This document shows, one piece after another, positions 36,779 to 45,833 of a stretch of DNA of 64,000 nt (position 1 is its first letter; the number at the start of each line of letters is the position of its first letter). This DNA comes from 66-474 sp963771735 (GTDB lineage: Bacteria; Pseudomonadota; Gammaproteobacteria; Xanthomonadales; Rhodanobacteraceae): assembly GCA_963771735.1 (NCBI GenBank), contig CAVYUN010000004.1, forward strand, positions 62,001 to 126,000, read 5' to 3'. The notes beneath the pieces are model-generated. The model made no database searches. It had not been told where the DNA came from and saw nothing but the letters and a program-made list of their open reading frames with translations. A program made the translations under genes and the position numbers.

Positions 36779-37870
36779 ATGGCAATCCAGTGCGGCATCG
36801 TTGGCCTGCCCAATGTCGGCAAGTCCACGCTTTTCAACGCGCTGACCAAGGCCGGCATCGCCGCGGCGAATTTTCCGTTTTGCACCATCGACCCGAACGT
36901 CGGCGTGGTGCCGGTGCCCGATCCGCGCCTGCAGCGACTCGCGGACATCGCGCATCCACAAAAGATCATTCCGGCCGCGGTCGAATTCGTGGACATCGCG
37001 GGATTGGTTGCGGGTGCTTCGAAAGGCGAGGGACTCGGCAACCAGTTCCTGGCGCACATCCGCGAGGTCGACGCGATCGCGCACGTGGTGCGTTGCTTCG
37101 AGCATCCCGACATCGTGCACGTCGCGGGCAAGATCGACCCGGTCGCCGACATCGAAACCATCGACACCGAGCTGGCGCTGGCCGACCTCGAATCGGTGGA
37201 CAAGGCGCTGGCGCGGGTCGAACGCGCGGCCAAGGCCAACGACAAGGGGGCCATGGCTAGGCGACCGGTGCTGGAGAAATTGCGCGCGGCCTTGAACGAA
37301 GGCAGGGCGGCCCGTGCGGTCCAACTGGACGACGAGGAACGCGCGGCGATCCGCGACCTGTTCCTGCTCACGATGAAGCCGCTGATGTACGTCGCCAACG
37401 TGCGCGAGGACGGGTTCGAGAACAATCCGTACCTGGATGCGGTGCGCAAGCGCGCCGAATCCGAGGGCGCGGTGGTGGTGCCGGTGTGCGCGGCGATCGA
37501 GGAAGAGCTGGCGCAACTGGACGAGGCCGATCGCGGCGAATTCCTGGCCTCGATGGGCTTGAGTGAACCCGGTCTCGACCGCGTGATCCGTGCGGCCTAC
37601 ACGCTGCTCGGCCTGCAAACCTATTTCACCGCGGGCGAGAAGGAAGTGCGCGCGTGGACGGTCAAGCGCGGCGCCACCGCACCGCAGGCGGCGGGCGTGA
37701 TCCACACCGATTTCGAAAAGGGCTTCATCCGCGCCGAAACCGTGTCGTTCGACGATTACGTGAAATACAAGGGTGAATCCGGCGCCCGCGACGCCGGGCG
37801 CCTGCGTACCGAGGGCAAGACCTACGTCGTCCAGGAAGGCGACGTCCTGCATTTCCTGTTCAACGTCTGA
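36779..37870 (+). CDS. ychF: YchF, Obg-family ribosome-binding ATPase
   Basis: Redox-responsive OLA1/YchF nucleotidase that binds ribosomes. 363 residues. P-loop GLPNVGKSTLFNAL (about 8-21), switch regions GVVPVPDPRLQRLADI and VDIAGLVAGASKGEGLGNQF. The base-specifying motif is NVRE instead of NKxD, matching the ATP preference of the family. The C-terminal TGS domain includes LQTYFTAGEKEVRAWTVKRG and YVVQEGDVLHFLFNV. Preceded by AAGGAG about 8 nt before ATG 36779. Confidence 0.97.
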   Translation: MAIQCGIVGLPNVGKSTLFNALTKAGIAAANFPFCTIDPNVGVVPVPDPRLQRLADIAHPQKIIPAAVEFVDIAGLVAGASKGEGLGNQFLAHIREVDAIAHVVRCFEHPDIVHVAGKIDPVADIETIDTELALADLESVDKALARVERAAKANDKGAMARRPVLEKLRAALNEGRAARAVQLDDEERAAIRDLFLLTMKPLMYVANVREDGFENNPYLDAVRKRAESEGAVVVPVCAAIEEELAQLDEADRGEFLASMGLSEPGLDRVIRAAYTLLGLQTYFTAGEKEVRAWTVKRGATAPQAAGVIHTDFEKGFIRAETVSFDDYVKYKGESGARDAGRLRTEGKTYVVQEGDVLHFLFNV

Positions 37871-37873
37871 TTT

Positions 37874-37896
37874 GCGCGATCGTTCCTGATCGCCGC
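37874..37896 (+). repeat. Dispersed intergenic repeat, partial copy 3
   Basis: GCGATCGTTCCTGATCGCCGC begins 5 nt after the ychF stop and matches the first block of the repeats at 14018-14116 and 55622-55720 with two or three differences. The second block is missing because the convergent TonB receptor gene ends here. It can fold as GCGATC / GATCGC. Confidence 0.5.
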
Positions 37897-37911
37897 GCCG
37901 GGAGTACCGGC

Positions 37912-40900
37912 CTACCCGCCGTGCTTGCCGCCCAGCTTCACGCTCAGGTCCACGAAATACGCGCGACCGACCGGGCTGAACCAATTGCGCGAGTAATACG
38001 GATAGCTGGTCCAGGTGCTGTCGTGCGGTGGCCGCGCGTCGAACAGGTTGTCCACGACCAGCGAGACATTCACGGTTGGAGCCACCCGGTAACCCATGGT
38101 CAGGTTGTACAGGAAAGTCGGGCCAAGGCGCTGGGTGCCGTCGTAGTTGGGGATGCCGCCGAGGCGTGAGCCGAACAACGTCGCGGTGAAGTCGTGGTAA
38201 TTCCATGTCACCGACGCATTGGCCTTGGTGCGCGGGATCAGGTAGTAGTAGATGTCGGTCATCTCGTTGTCGACCGGCGAGTTGGCGCTCAGTTGCGTGG
38301 TGTGCCTGATCACGTAGGTGGCACCCAGATTGAAGTCGAGGCTGCCCGCCCGCGTCGTGTTCAGGCGATAGTGCGCGTTGAAATCCACGCCGGATGTCTG
38401 GTCGATGGCCGCATTGATGGGCAGTACCAGTACCGACGTAATCGCGTTCGGGTTATACAGTGCGTCGGGTGGGTTGCGCACCACCTGGCTCTCGACTTGC
38501 CGGCAGAAGGCGGAATTGCCGTCCACCGGCGTGCCGTCGAGTGTCGAACCCAAACGGCAATCGGCTTCCTCGCGCAGCACCGTATCGCTGTCCTGATACT
38601 CGACTTCGTTGTTGATCTTGATGCGGTAGTAATCTGCATTGATGTCGAAATTAGGTGTTGGCGCGTAGACGAAGCCGTAGGTGAGCGATTTGCTCGTTTC
38701 GTCCTGCAATGACGTGCTGCCGTGACTGCGGCCGTTGTAGCTGACGTCGCCATAGTCGCAGTTGTCATAGAAATCCGGGCCGGTGTCGGGTTCCAGCACC
38801 CGGCACTGGTAGTAGTCGGTGCCATCGGAGCTGGACCCGCTCAATCCGGCATACAGATAGGAAAGATCGGGCGCACGGAAACCGGTGGACAGCGAGCCAC
38901 GCAGCAGCAGGCTGCGGAATGGACGGTATTCGAAACCGAGCGCGTAGGTGAACTTGCCGGCATCGGTGTCGCCGTAGCTGTAACGGTCGTAGCGGCCCGC
39001 CGTGGTGACCGTGAGTTGCGAGAACACCGGAACGCTGAACTCGTAGCCGACCGCGGAATGGTCGCGCGAGCCCACCGCATCGGTGTTGTGCAGCCCGTAG
39101 TAGGAGCCATCGAGGGACAGCGGATCGGCTTTCAGGCCGAAGTACGAATTGCCGTACTCGACGATGCCGGCGAAACCTACGGGACCGGCGGGCAGCTTGA
39201 ACAGGTTGGTGTTGGTGAGCGTGAACGACCAGTTCTCGGTACGACTCTTGTCGTGATCGATCGAATCCTGGGTGATGGAACGGAACTGCGCCACCGTCAG
39301 CGGCGTATACAGTCGGCTGGGCGGCGCGTAGTACATCTGGTAACCGCTGTCGGGATCGACGCCAAGCGAAGGTCCGAGATACAGCGCCTGCGCCTTGGCC
39401 GCCACCAGCGCGGGCCACTTCGATTCCAGCGTGTTCTGCGAATGTTCGAAATTGGCTTCGTAGTTCCAGTCGCTGTCGATGCCGAAGGTGCCCTTGATGC
39501 CGGTATTCAGCGACAGGGTGTTGTCGATGTTGCGGATTTCGCCGGGCTTGAATCCGCCGTTTTCCTCGATCGTGAAATAGTTGCGCCCCCACTCCTCGAT
39601 CTGGCCGGTGGCGGTGTTGTAGAACGGCGTGTCGGTGCAATCGCCGTTCAGCGGTTCGCAGTTGTACCACTCCAGCGGCGTGTTGTAGCTGTCCTGGTGC
39701 GAGGTACCGGCCAGCACGTCGACGTAAAGATCGGTGTAGCCGTTGAGATGGTAGGTAGCGGTTCCGAAGAAGTTGGCCATCCTGCGACCGTTTTCCAGAG
39801 TGCCGTAACCGACGTCCGAGTAGCTGCCGCAGTAATAGCCCGGGACGTAGGAATCGGTGGCCGGGTCGTAACCGTAGTCGGGGCGGGAGGCATAGCGGAT
39901 CGTGCCGTGGTCGAGATAGGACAACTTGTCGCAGGTGGCCTTGCCGGGATCGAGGTAATTCCCGTCCACGTCGGTGCGCAGGAAATTGCGGCTGGGGATG
40001 ATGTCCGACGGATCGGCGGGGCTGTCGAGCCGCGAATCGGTGAAGCTGCGCTGGTAGGCCCACAGCGGTTTCTGGTCGACCAGTTCGAGTCCGAACGCGG
40101 TATCGAGCTTGCCTTTCGAGAAGCCGCTGGTGATGTCGAGCCGTTGCGAACCGTAGCCGCCGTGTTCGGTGCCCCCGGCGCGATAGTCGATGGTGGTGCC
40201 GTCGACCTTTTTCTTCAGGATGAAGTTGATGACGCCGGACATCGCATCCGAGCCGTACACCGCCGATGCGCTGCCCGAGAGGATTTCGACGCGCTCGATC
40301 AGCGCGGTCGGGATATTGGAGATGTCGGTGAAATTGCTGTTGCCGCCGTAGGACTGTGGGTAGTCTGCGATGCGCCGACCGTTCACCAGCACCAGCGTGT
40401 GGTTGGGGCCGAGGCCGCGCAGATCGACCGCCTGCGCGCCGGGCGAAAAGCCGTCGGTGTACTGGTTGTTGTCGAGCGCGCCGAGGTTCTGGGTCAGTGA
40501 CGTCATCAGGTCGGGAACGTTGGCGAAACCGCGCCGCTGGATGTCCTGCGCGGTGATGGTGACCACTGGCGCTGGCCCCTCGATCTGGGTGCGCGGAATG
40601 CGCGAGCCGGTCACCACCACTTCCTGCAGGGTCTGCGGCGGCTGATCGCCGGACGGATTCGGGGATGCTCCGGCAGCCGGCGTCGCCGGCTTCACGGGGT
40701 TCCTGACGATGACCACGGCACCGGATGCATCACGGCGGGCGCGATAGCCGGTTCCGGAGAGCAGTTCGGAAAGCGCCTGCTGCGCGGAGAGCCTGCCGTG
40801 CGCGCCACGTGTGCGCAGTCCGGCCAGCTGGTCGGCGCTGTAAACGAACTGCAGCCCGGTCTGACGGGCCAGCGTATCCAGGGCGGTGACGAGATTGCCC

Positions 40901-40998
40901 GCCGGGACATCGATCTCGGCCGCCGATTGCTGGGCGAACGCCAACGGCGGCGACAGCAAGGCGAGCACCAGCAAGCAACGCAAGAACGACTTCAACAT
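37912..40998 (-). CDS. TonB-dependent receptor with STN signalling domain
   Basis: Outer-membrane gated channel of 1028 residues. Signal peptide 1-22 (LVLALLSPPLAFAQ). An STN (secretin/TonB N-terminal) domain follows at about 27-98 (AGNLVTALDTLARQTGLQFV), which in this family contacts a FecR anti-sigma factor. The TonB box/plug starts near LQEVVVTGSRIPRTQIEGP and runs to YGSDAMSGVINFILKKKVDG. The rest is a 22-strand-type barrel with many Tyr/Asp-rich loops. The substrate is unknown; this plug type is common in xanthomonads for peptides, siderophores or sugars. It lies downstream of fecR and the ECF sigma gene on the same strand, after a 199-nt spacer with no gene. Confidence 0.92.
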   Translation of the reverse strand: MLKSFLRCLLVLALLSPPLAFAQQSAAEIDVPAGNLVTALDTLARQTGLQFVYSADQLAGLRTRGAHGRLSAQQALSELLSGTGYRARRDASGAVVIVRNPVKPATPAAGASPNPSGDQPPQTLQEVVVTGSRIPRTQIEGPAPVVTITAQDIQRRGFANVPDLMTSLTQNLGALDNNQYTDGFSPGAQAVDLRGLGPNHTLVLVNGRRIADYPQSYGGNSNFTDISNIPTALIERVEILSGSASAVYGSDAMSGVINFILKKKVDGTTIDYRAGGTEHGGYGSQRLDITSGFSKGKLDTAFGLELVDQKPLWAYQRSFTDSRLDSPADPSDIIPSRNFLRTDVDGNYLDPGKATCDKLSYLDHGTIRYASRPDYGYDPATDSYVPGYYCGSYSDVGYGTLENGRRMANFFGTATYHLNGYTDLYVDVLAGTSHQDSYNTPLEWYNCEPLNGDCTDTPFYNTATGQIEEWGRNYFTIEENGGFKPGEIRNIDNTLSLNTGIKGTFGIDSDWNYEANFEHSQNTLESKWPALVAAKAQALYLGPSLGVDPDSGYQMYYAPPSRLYTPLTVAQFRSITQDSIDHDKSRTENWSFTLTNTNLFKLPAGPVGFAGIVEYGNSYFGLKADPLSLDGSYYGLHNTDAVGSRDHSAVGYEFSVPVFSQLTVTTAGRYDRYSYGDTDAGKFTYALGFEYRPFRSLLLRGSLSTGFRAPDLSYLYAGLSGSSSDGTDYYQCRVLEPDTGPDFYDNCDYGDVSYNGRSHGSTSLQDETSKSLTYGFVYAPTPNFDINADYYRIKINNEVEYQDSDTVLREEADCRLGSTLDGTPVDGNSAFCRQVESQVVRNPPDALYNPNAITSVLVLPINAAIDQTSGVDFNAHYRLNTTRAGSLDFNLGATYVIRHTTQLSANSPVDNEMTDIYYYLIPRTKANASVTWNYHDFTATLFGSRLGGIPNYDGTQRLGPTFLYNLTMGYRVAPTVNVSLVVDNLFDARPPHDSTWTSYPYYSRNWFSPVGRAYFVDLSVKLGGKHGG

Positions 40999-41197
40999 GT
41001 TCCCCTCCCGGATGGCGCCATGCGCGTCTTTCGAAACTAGACGAACCAGCGCGACCGATCCCCCGCTGCAAGCAGCGTGTCCGTCCGAATTCTTTTCCCC
41101 CTGCGTTTCGCCAAGAACCCAAAACTCCGGGAATCAGGCCCGCTTCATCGATTGGACGCGCGAGGATCGCGGTGTCACGGGTGAGCAGCTGAAGTCC

Positions 41198-42283
41198 TCA
41201 CTGCTTTTTCGGGCTGGTTCCCGATCGGCGCGTCAACAGGATCCGGTCGCCCCGCTGCACGGCCTGCAGCGGAAAGACTTCTTGCATCAGCCGCACGAAC
41301 GCTTCGCTGTTGTCGAGCCGGAAATTGCCGCCCACGCGCAAGCTGTCCAGCGAGGGATCGGCGATCACGATCCGGCGGGTGTTGTAGCGGTTGAATTCCT
41401 CGATCGCGTCGGCCAGCGGGGTGCCATGGAAAACCACGTGGCCGCTGCGCCAGCTCAGGTACTCCTGCGCCTGGTCCAGCGGGATGTGCCGGACTACCAC
41501 GTCATTGCCATCGACCAGCGCGATGCTTCCAGCTGGCAGCATCGCGGGCGGGCGCTCCGGGTCGCTGGCGGATTGCAGCCGGACCAGTCCGCGTGTCACC
41601 ACCACGCGCAGTTTGCCGGTATCGCGGCGCACGTCGAAGCGCGTCCCGACCGCGATCACGCGATAGCCGTTGGCGTGGACGACGAACGGACGCGTCGGGT
41701 CATGCACGACGTCGAAGAAGGCTTCGCCGCTTGCCAGATCAAGATTGCGTTGCGAATGCGAAAATGCGACGCGCAATTCGGTCCGACTGCCGAGCGTGGC
41801 GGTGGAACCATCCGGCAGGTGCGCAACCTGCCGGGCGCCGAGCGAGGTTTGCCACTCGGCGTGGACGACCCGTGTCTGGTCCGCGTAATAGAGCAATCCG
41901 CCCGCGACCACGGCGGCGAGAACCACGCTCGCGGCAATGCCCGCGAACAGCGGCCAGCGGCGGCGGCGCCTGCGTGGGGCGATGGTGCCGGCGCGCCCAG
42001 GTGGCGCGGCAGCGTCGGTGATCAATGCGGACGCGAAGTAGGGCGAACGCGCCCACTCGCCGGGCGCGGGAATATGGTCGTAGCCGTCGCCGGCAGCCAG
42101 CGTCTTCAGTCGCGCGGCCTCTTCCCACGCCGCTTCCAGGCGCAGGAAAGCCACGCGGTGCGCGATGGCTTCGTCCAGCCATGCGTTCAACCGGGCCTCG
42201 TTCCGGTCCGACCAGCCGCCGGCATCGCGGCGTGCCAGCCACGCCGCGGCGGTACGTTCGATTTGTCGGTAGTCGTCGGTCAT
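41198..42283 (-). CDS. FecR-family anti-sigma regulator
   Basis: Inner-membrane signal transducer of 361 residues. The cytosolic N-terminal DUF4880/anti-sigma region is ERTAAAWLARRDAGGWS and RLNAWLDEAIAHRVAFLRLE. One transmembrane helix sits at about 112-135 (LFAGIAASVVLAAVVAGGLL). The periplasmic FecR domain includes QVAHLPDGSTATLGSRTELR and VHANGYRVIAVGTRFDVRRD. A C-terminal STN-like/DUF4974 part contacts the receptor (GTPLADAIEEFNRYNTRRIV). It is coupled to the sigma gene by an ATGA overlap. It relays receptor occupancy to the sigma factor. Confidence 0.93.
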   Translation of the reverse strand: MTDDYRQIERTAAAWLARRDAGGWSDRNEARLNAWLDEAIAHRVAFLRLEAAWEEAARLKTLAAGDGYDHIPAPGEWARSPYFASALITDAAAPPGRAGTIAPRRRRRRWPLFAGIAASVVLAAVVAGGLLYYADQTRVVHAEWQTSLGARQVAHLPDGSTATLGSRTELRVAFSHSQRNLDLASGEAFFDVVHDPTRPFVVHANGYRVIAVGTRFDVRRDTGKLRVVVTRGLVRLQSASDPERPPAMLPAGSIALVDGNDVVVRHIPLDQAQEYLSWRSGHVVFHGTPLADAIEEFNRYNTRRIVIADPSLDSLRVGGNFRLDNSEAFVRLMQEVFPLQAVQRGDRILLTRRSGTSPKKQ

Positions 42284-42852
42284 CCCGGTTTGCGTATCCT
42301 TGCGTGCACGTCCTGTGCATTTTCGCCACCAGCCGCCGCGTCCGATTCGCCGTGGAAGTAATCGGCCATCAGGCGCGAACCCTTGGCGATGTGCTTCTCG
42401 ACGGTTTTCTCGCTGATGCCGAGTCGGCGCGAAATTTCCTTTTGCGGCAAATCCTCGATCCTGCGCAGCCAGACCACTTCGCGGCAGCGTTCCGGCAGAC
42501 GATCCAGCGCGCGGGCCAGTCGTGCCAGCGCCTCGCGGCCGCCGAACCAGCGATCGGGCTCCAGCTCGTCCTTCAAGACGTTCAATTGCTCCAGATCACC
42601 CACTGCGGTGATCGACACGATGCGCTGGCGGCGCACCCGGTCGGCGAGCAGGTTGCGCGCAGTCGCGAACAGGAACGACTTGGGCGAGTTCGGCGGTTGC
42701 CGCAATGCCGCTTCGTAGACGCGCACGTAAATTTCCTGACGCAAGTCCGGGACCTCGTCATGGTCGCGCCAGTTGCGGCGCAGGAAACGCATCAATGCCT
42801 GCTCGTGCACCAGCACTTCGCGCACGAACCAGGCGTCGGTCGATTTTCCCAT
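42280..42852 (-). CDS. FecI-like ECF sigma factor
   Basis: Extracytoplasmic-function sigma factor of 190 residues. Sigma-2 region: LMRFLRRNWRDHDEVPDLRQ, EIYVRVYEAA, SFLFATARNLLADRVRRQR. Sigma-4 helix-turn-helix: LDRLPERCREVVWLRRIEDL, PQKEISRRLGISEKTVEKHI. ATG 42852 (MGKSTDAWF) is chosen; ATG 42870 adds six residues. No good Shine-Dalgarno precedes either. Expected to transcribe the TonB receptor when FecR signals. It diverges from the cyanophycinase-like gene. Confidence 0.92.
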   Translation of the reverse strand: MGKSTDAWFVREVLVHEQALMRFLRRNWRDHDEVPDLRQEIYVRVYEAALRQPPNSPKSFLFATARNLLADRVRRQRIVSITAVGDLEQLNVLKDELEPDRWFGGREALARLARALDRLPERCREVVWLRRIEDLPQKEISRRLGISEKTVEKHIAKGSRLMADYFHGESDAAAGGENAQDVHARIRKPG

Positions 42853-42978
42853 GGCTCTATGGTGGAACATGGGTCGGCGGCCGTCGAGTATGCACGAATG
42901 CGTGGGGGAATGCGCCGCGCGCTTCGTCGCGATACGGGTCGATGCGAACGGCGTCGCAAATTCATGGCGGAGGGTGGA

Positions 42979-44130
42979 ATGCTCGGGTGCAGGCAGAACG
43001 GAAGGGTGTCGATCGCTTGCCGGTTGCTGGCCTGCGTGGCGTTTCCGATGGCCGTCGCGCACGCGCGGGCCCCTGCCAAAACAGTGGCGGCTGACGCCAG
43101 CTACGAGTATCTCGCGATCGGCAATGTCGCCGCGAAAACACCCGGGGAAACCTCGCCCGGCCTGTTGCTGATGGGTGGCGGCCGCGAAATCAAGGCCGCA
43201 TTCCAGTGGTTCGTCGCGCAAGCCGGGCACGGCCACGTCGTGATCCTGCGCGCGTCCGGGGACGACGCTTTGCAGAAGTGGATCTATCGCAACGTCGGTG
43301 GCGTCGCATCGGTGCAAACGCTGATTTTCCACTCGCGCATACCGGCCAGCGATCCACGGGTACTGGCCATCGTCAAGCATGCCGATGGCATTTTCATTGC
43401 AGGCGGCGACCAGTCCAATTACGTGCGCTTCTGGAAAGGCACGCCGCTGAACGCTTTGCTGAACAGGCACGTGCGCGAGGGCCGGCCATTGGGCGGCACC
43501 AGCGCGGGTCTCGCGATTCTCGGCCAATGGGGTTACGGCGCGATGGATGGCGGCAACATCACGGCGACCGAAGCCTTGCATGATCCCGCCGGCGCCGCGG
43601 TGACACTCGTGGATCATTTCGTCAAGCTGTCGTTGCTGTCCCATGTCATCACCGACACCCATTTCATGCAACGCGGCAGACTCGGTCGCCTGCTGGCATT
43701 CGTGGCGAGATTGGCGGCGGACCACCACACCGCCGCGATCACGGGTCTGGGCGTGGATCAGGACAGCGCCCTGCTGGTTGATGCCGACGGCGCGGTGCGC
43801 TTGCTGAGCTGGCACCCGGACGGACAAGCCTGGGTGGTGGTGCCGGAAAAATTGCGCGAGGTGGGACATGCGGGTGGGCGCAAGGCATTGGACGCCTACC
43901 TGCGTGAGCGCGTGAGTCCGGGGAAACCCCTGAGCCTGCCCGGCTTCGTGGTGACAGGTGTCGGGACGGGCAGCCGTTTGCACTTGCCCGATTGCAGCGT
44001 GACAAACGCGGCCTTCGTGAAGCGCATAGACGTTGAGCACGGACGCATGATCGTGCATGCCGAAGCAGACCCGCCGATTGGTCATGCGTCGCGCGCGCAG
44101 CAGATCGGGCCGGACTCGACACAACGTTGA
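42979..44130 (+). CDS. Exported cyanophycinase-like peptidase (S51 family)
   Basis: Predicted secreted serine peptidase of 383 residues. Signal peptide VSIACRLLACVAFPMAVAHA. Cyanophycinase/S51 hallmarks: GLLLMGGGREIKAAFQWFV, HADGIFIAGGDQSNYVRFW, the nucleophile Ser in PLGGTSAGLAILG, and VITDTHFMQRGRLGRLLAFV, the conserved D-T-H-F...R...RL block of cyanophycinases. The C-terminal extension of about 90 residues is less conserved. Classical cyanophycinase cleaves cyanophycin into beta-Asp-Arg dipeptides; extracellular forms occur in cyanophycin-scavenging bacteria. GGAGG lies before ATG 42979 (an ATG at 42964 also fits). Next to the sigma/FecR/receptor unit, but on the other strand. Confidence 0.85.
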   Translation: MLGCRQNGRVSIACRLLACVAFPMAVAHARAPAKTVAADASYEYLAIGNVAAKTPGETSPGLLLMGGGREIKAAFQWFVAQAGHGHVVILRASGDDALQKWIYRNVGGVASVQTLIFHSRIPASDPRVLAIVKHADGIFIAGGDQSNYVRFWKGTPLNALLNRHVREGRPLGGTSAGLAILGQWGYGAMDGGNITATEALHDPAGAAVTLVDHFVKLSLLSHVITDTHFMQRGRLGRLLAFVARLAADHHTAAITGLGVDQDSALLVDADGAVRLLSWHPDGQAWVVVPEKLREVGHAGGRKALDAYLRERVSPGKPLSLPGFVVTGVGTGSRLHLPDCSVTNAAFVKRIDVEHGRMIVHAEADPPIGHASRAQQIGPDSTQR

Positions 44131-44181
44131 TTCAGGCGCCGTGGCGTAAGGTTGGTCATCAGCTCACGAGGAGGGTCCGGC

Positions 44182-44649
44182 ATGCGCACGACTCCGTTTT
44201 TCCTGATCGCGGTGTTGGCTCTGGCGGGTTGTGCGGCGCAGGCAGCGCGCGATCCAGCCGCGGCTGCGGCGCCCGCCACGCACGCGACGCCGATGAACCT
44301 CGACGGCACCGAATGGCGTTTCGTCGAGGTCGCAGGAACCATGGTGCCCGCGGGTGTGCACGCGACGCTGCGCATGCGCGACGGGCGCGCTTCCGGCAAG
44401 GCTGGTTGCAACGCCTACGGCGCGACTTACCAAATCGCGCCCGACGGCAGCGCGAAATTCGGCGCCGCGATGTCCACCAAGATGGCCTGCCTGAAGCCGG
44501 AAGGCGCGATGCACGTGGAGCAGGGCGTGCTGGAAGCCCTGCGCCGTGCCACAAGGCTCGAACGGCACGGCGGCGATCTCGTCCTGTTCGATGCCTCCGG
44601 CAAGCCGCTGGCGAAGTTGGCGCCGATCGCGCATACCGCGTCGCCATAG
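44182..44649 (+). CDS. META-domain (HslJ-like) lipoprotein
   Basis: Envelope lipoprotein of 155 residues: signal MRTTPFFLIAVLALAGC with the lipobox Cys at residue 17, then an Ala/Pro linker and a META domain (LDGTEWRFVEVAGTMVPAGV, RASGKAGCNAYGATYQIAPD, KMACLKPEGAMHVEQGVLEA). META/HslJ proteins are heat-shock or novobiocin-resistance associated in E. coli; the mechanism is unknown. GAGGAGGG about 7 nt before ATG 44182 fixes the start. It ends 3 nt from the convergent fimbrial adhesin, with no terminator visible between them. Confidence 0.88.
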   Translation: MRTTPFFLIAVLALAGCAAQAARDPAAAAAPATHATPMNLDGTEWRFVEVAGTMVPAGVHATLRMRDGRASGKAGCNAYGATYQIAPDGSAKFGAAMSTKMACLKPEGAMHVEQGVLEALRRATRLERHGGDLVLFDASGKPLAKLAPIAHTASP

Positions 44650-44652
44650 TGC

Positions 44653-45735
44653 TTACTGGTAATTGATGATGTAGGTGGCTATGCCCTTCACCGAGCCTGC
44701 GGCGACCGGCGTGCCGGTGCGGTAATAGCGTGCATACAGGTTGATCGCATAGCTGCTGCCGGACGTGGTGCCGGTGTTGATGGCCTGGGCGGGATCATCG
44801 CTGAAGGTGATTGGGGTGCTTCCGTCGGCCCTGAGGATTTGCACGCCCACGTTGGTCGCGTAACCCGCCCCCGTCGAGGGTGCGATGACGCCAGTGGCGC
44901 TCGTGTACGGGTTCGTGGTGTTGATGTTGATGAAGACCTTCTGGTTCGCCGGGCAGTTGACCAGTTGCAGGCTGAAAGGCGTGGAACCGGGCGTCGGATT
45001 GCTCGCGAGTTGTGCGGCGGTCACGCTGGGCAACGTAACGACCTTGTTGACCGAACCTGGATCGACATTGCAGGTGGGCACCTGGATATTGATGATGGCG
45101 CTGATGTTGAAGGTTTCGACCGGCTGCGGTGATACGGTGCCGTTGCAACCCAGGTAGTAGCCGAAGAACAGGTTGGGTTTGTCGCAGATATCGATCTTCC
45201 ATTGCGACAGTTGGCCCGTGAGCGTGCTGTTGTTGGGGGGCAGGTAGGGACCGGTGTACACGAGCTGCAGATTGGTGGTCACGCTGTAGGTGGCACTTCC
45301 GCTTCCCACTGGGTAGTTCGGATACAACGCCAGATCGTTACTGGCGTCGGGATGCAGCAGGCGATAGGAAATGCCCGGTATGCCGGTCGGGATGAGCGTG
45401 TTGTTGCCGTTGACCGGTGTCGAGGCGGCGATGGTGTTGAAGATGCCGCCGTTGGTATTGCCGTCGCATTGCAATACGGGTGGGTTGGCTGGGTTGGCCG
45501 TGTTCGAGGTCCAAAGCACCGTCCCCACGGCAGTGCTCGGCGTCAGCGTGATGTTGCCGGCATTGAAGGTGACCGTGGTGGCCGATCCACTGGTAAACCA
45601 GCATGTCGCCCACGCCGCGCGCGGCGCGCTGGCCACGCCGATCAGCAACAGGCAGGCGCACAGCAGACGCAACAAGCGTTGCGAGCGACCGTTGGTACGC
45701 GCGCTGATCGTCGCGGATGAAAGGGTCAGGTGCAT
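44653..45735 (-). CDS. Fimbrial tip adhesin (two-domain pilin)
   Basis: Exported protein of 360 residues. Long-n-region signal peptide (RLLRLLCACLLLIGVASAPR, cleavage near AWA-T). An N-terminal domain of about 175 residues with cysteines at both ends (ATCWFTSGSATTVTF, VLQCDGNT, KIDICDKPNLFFGYYLGC) resembles a receptor-binding lectin domain. The C-terminal pilin domain starts VPTCNVDPGSVNKVVTLPSV and ends YARYYRTGTP then GIATYIINYQ, the donor-strand-accepting end. The same closing motif (YVINYQ) is in the major pilin. Promoter-distal gene of the fimbrial operon. Ligand unknown. Confidence 0.85.
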   Translation of the reverse strand: MHLTLSSATISARTNGRSQRLLRLLCACLLLIGVASAPRAAWATCWFTSGSATTVTFNAGNITLTPSTAVGTVLWTSNTANPANPPVLQCDGNTNGGIFNTIAASTPVNGNNTLIPTGIPGISYRLLHPDASNDLALYPNYPVGSGSATYSVTTNLQLVYTGPYLPPNNSTLTGQLSQWKIDICDKPNLFFGYYLGCNGTVSPQPVETFNISAIINIQVPTCNVDPGSVNKVVTLPSVTAAQLASNPTPGSTPFSLQLVNCPANQKVFININTTNPYTSATGVIAPSTGAGYATNVGVQILRADGSTPITFSDDPAQAINTGTTSGSSYAINLYARYYRTGTPVAAGSVKGIATYIINYQ

Positions 45736-45833
45736 GGCATGACCTCGTGGTGGGGCGCGGATGGATTGTGCGCGACGATCGTGCGTCCGCGCGGGATTGC
45801 ATCCGCATATTGCAGATTCAGGTGCGTCTTCAT
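45726..45833 (-). CDS. 35-codon bridging ORF between usher and adhesin
   Basis: ATG 45833 overlaps the usher stop (ATGA), and the stop at 45726-45728 overlaps the adhesin start (45735). The product (MKTHLNLQYADAIPRGRTIV and 15 more residues) has no recognisable domain or signal. Its likely role is to keep ribosomes moving from usher to adhesin; it may not make a functional peptide. Confidence 0.4.
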   Translation of the reverse strand: MKTHLNLQYADAIPRGRTIVAHNPSAPHHEVMPCT

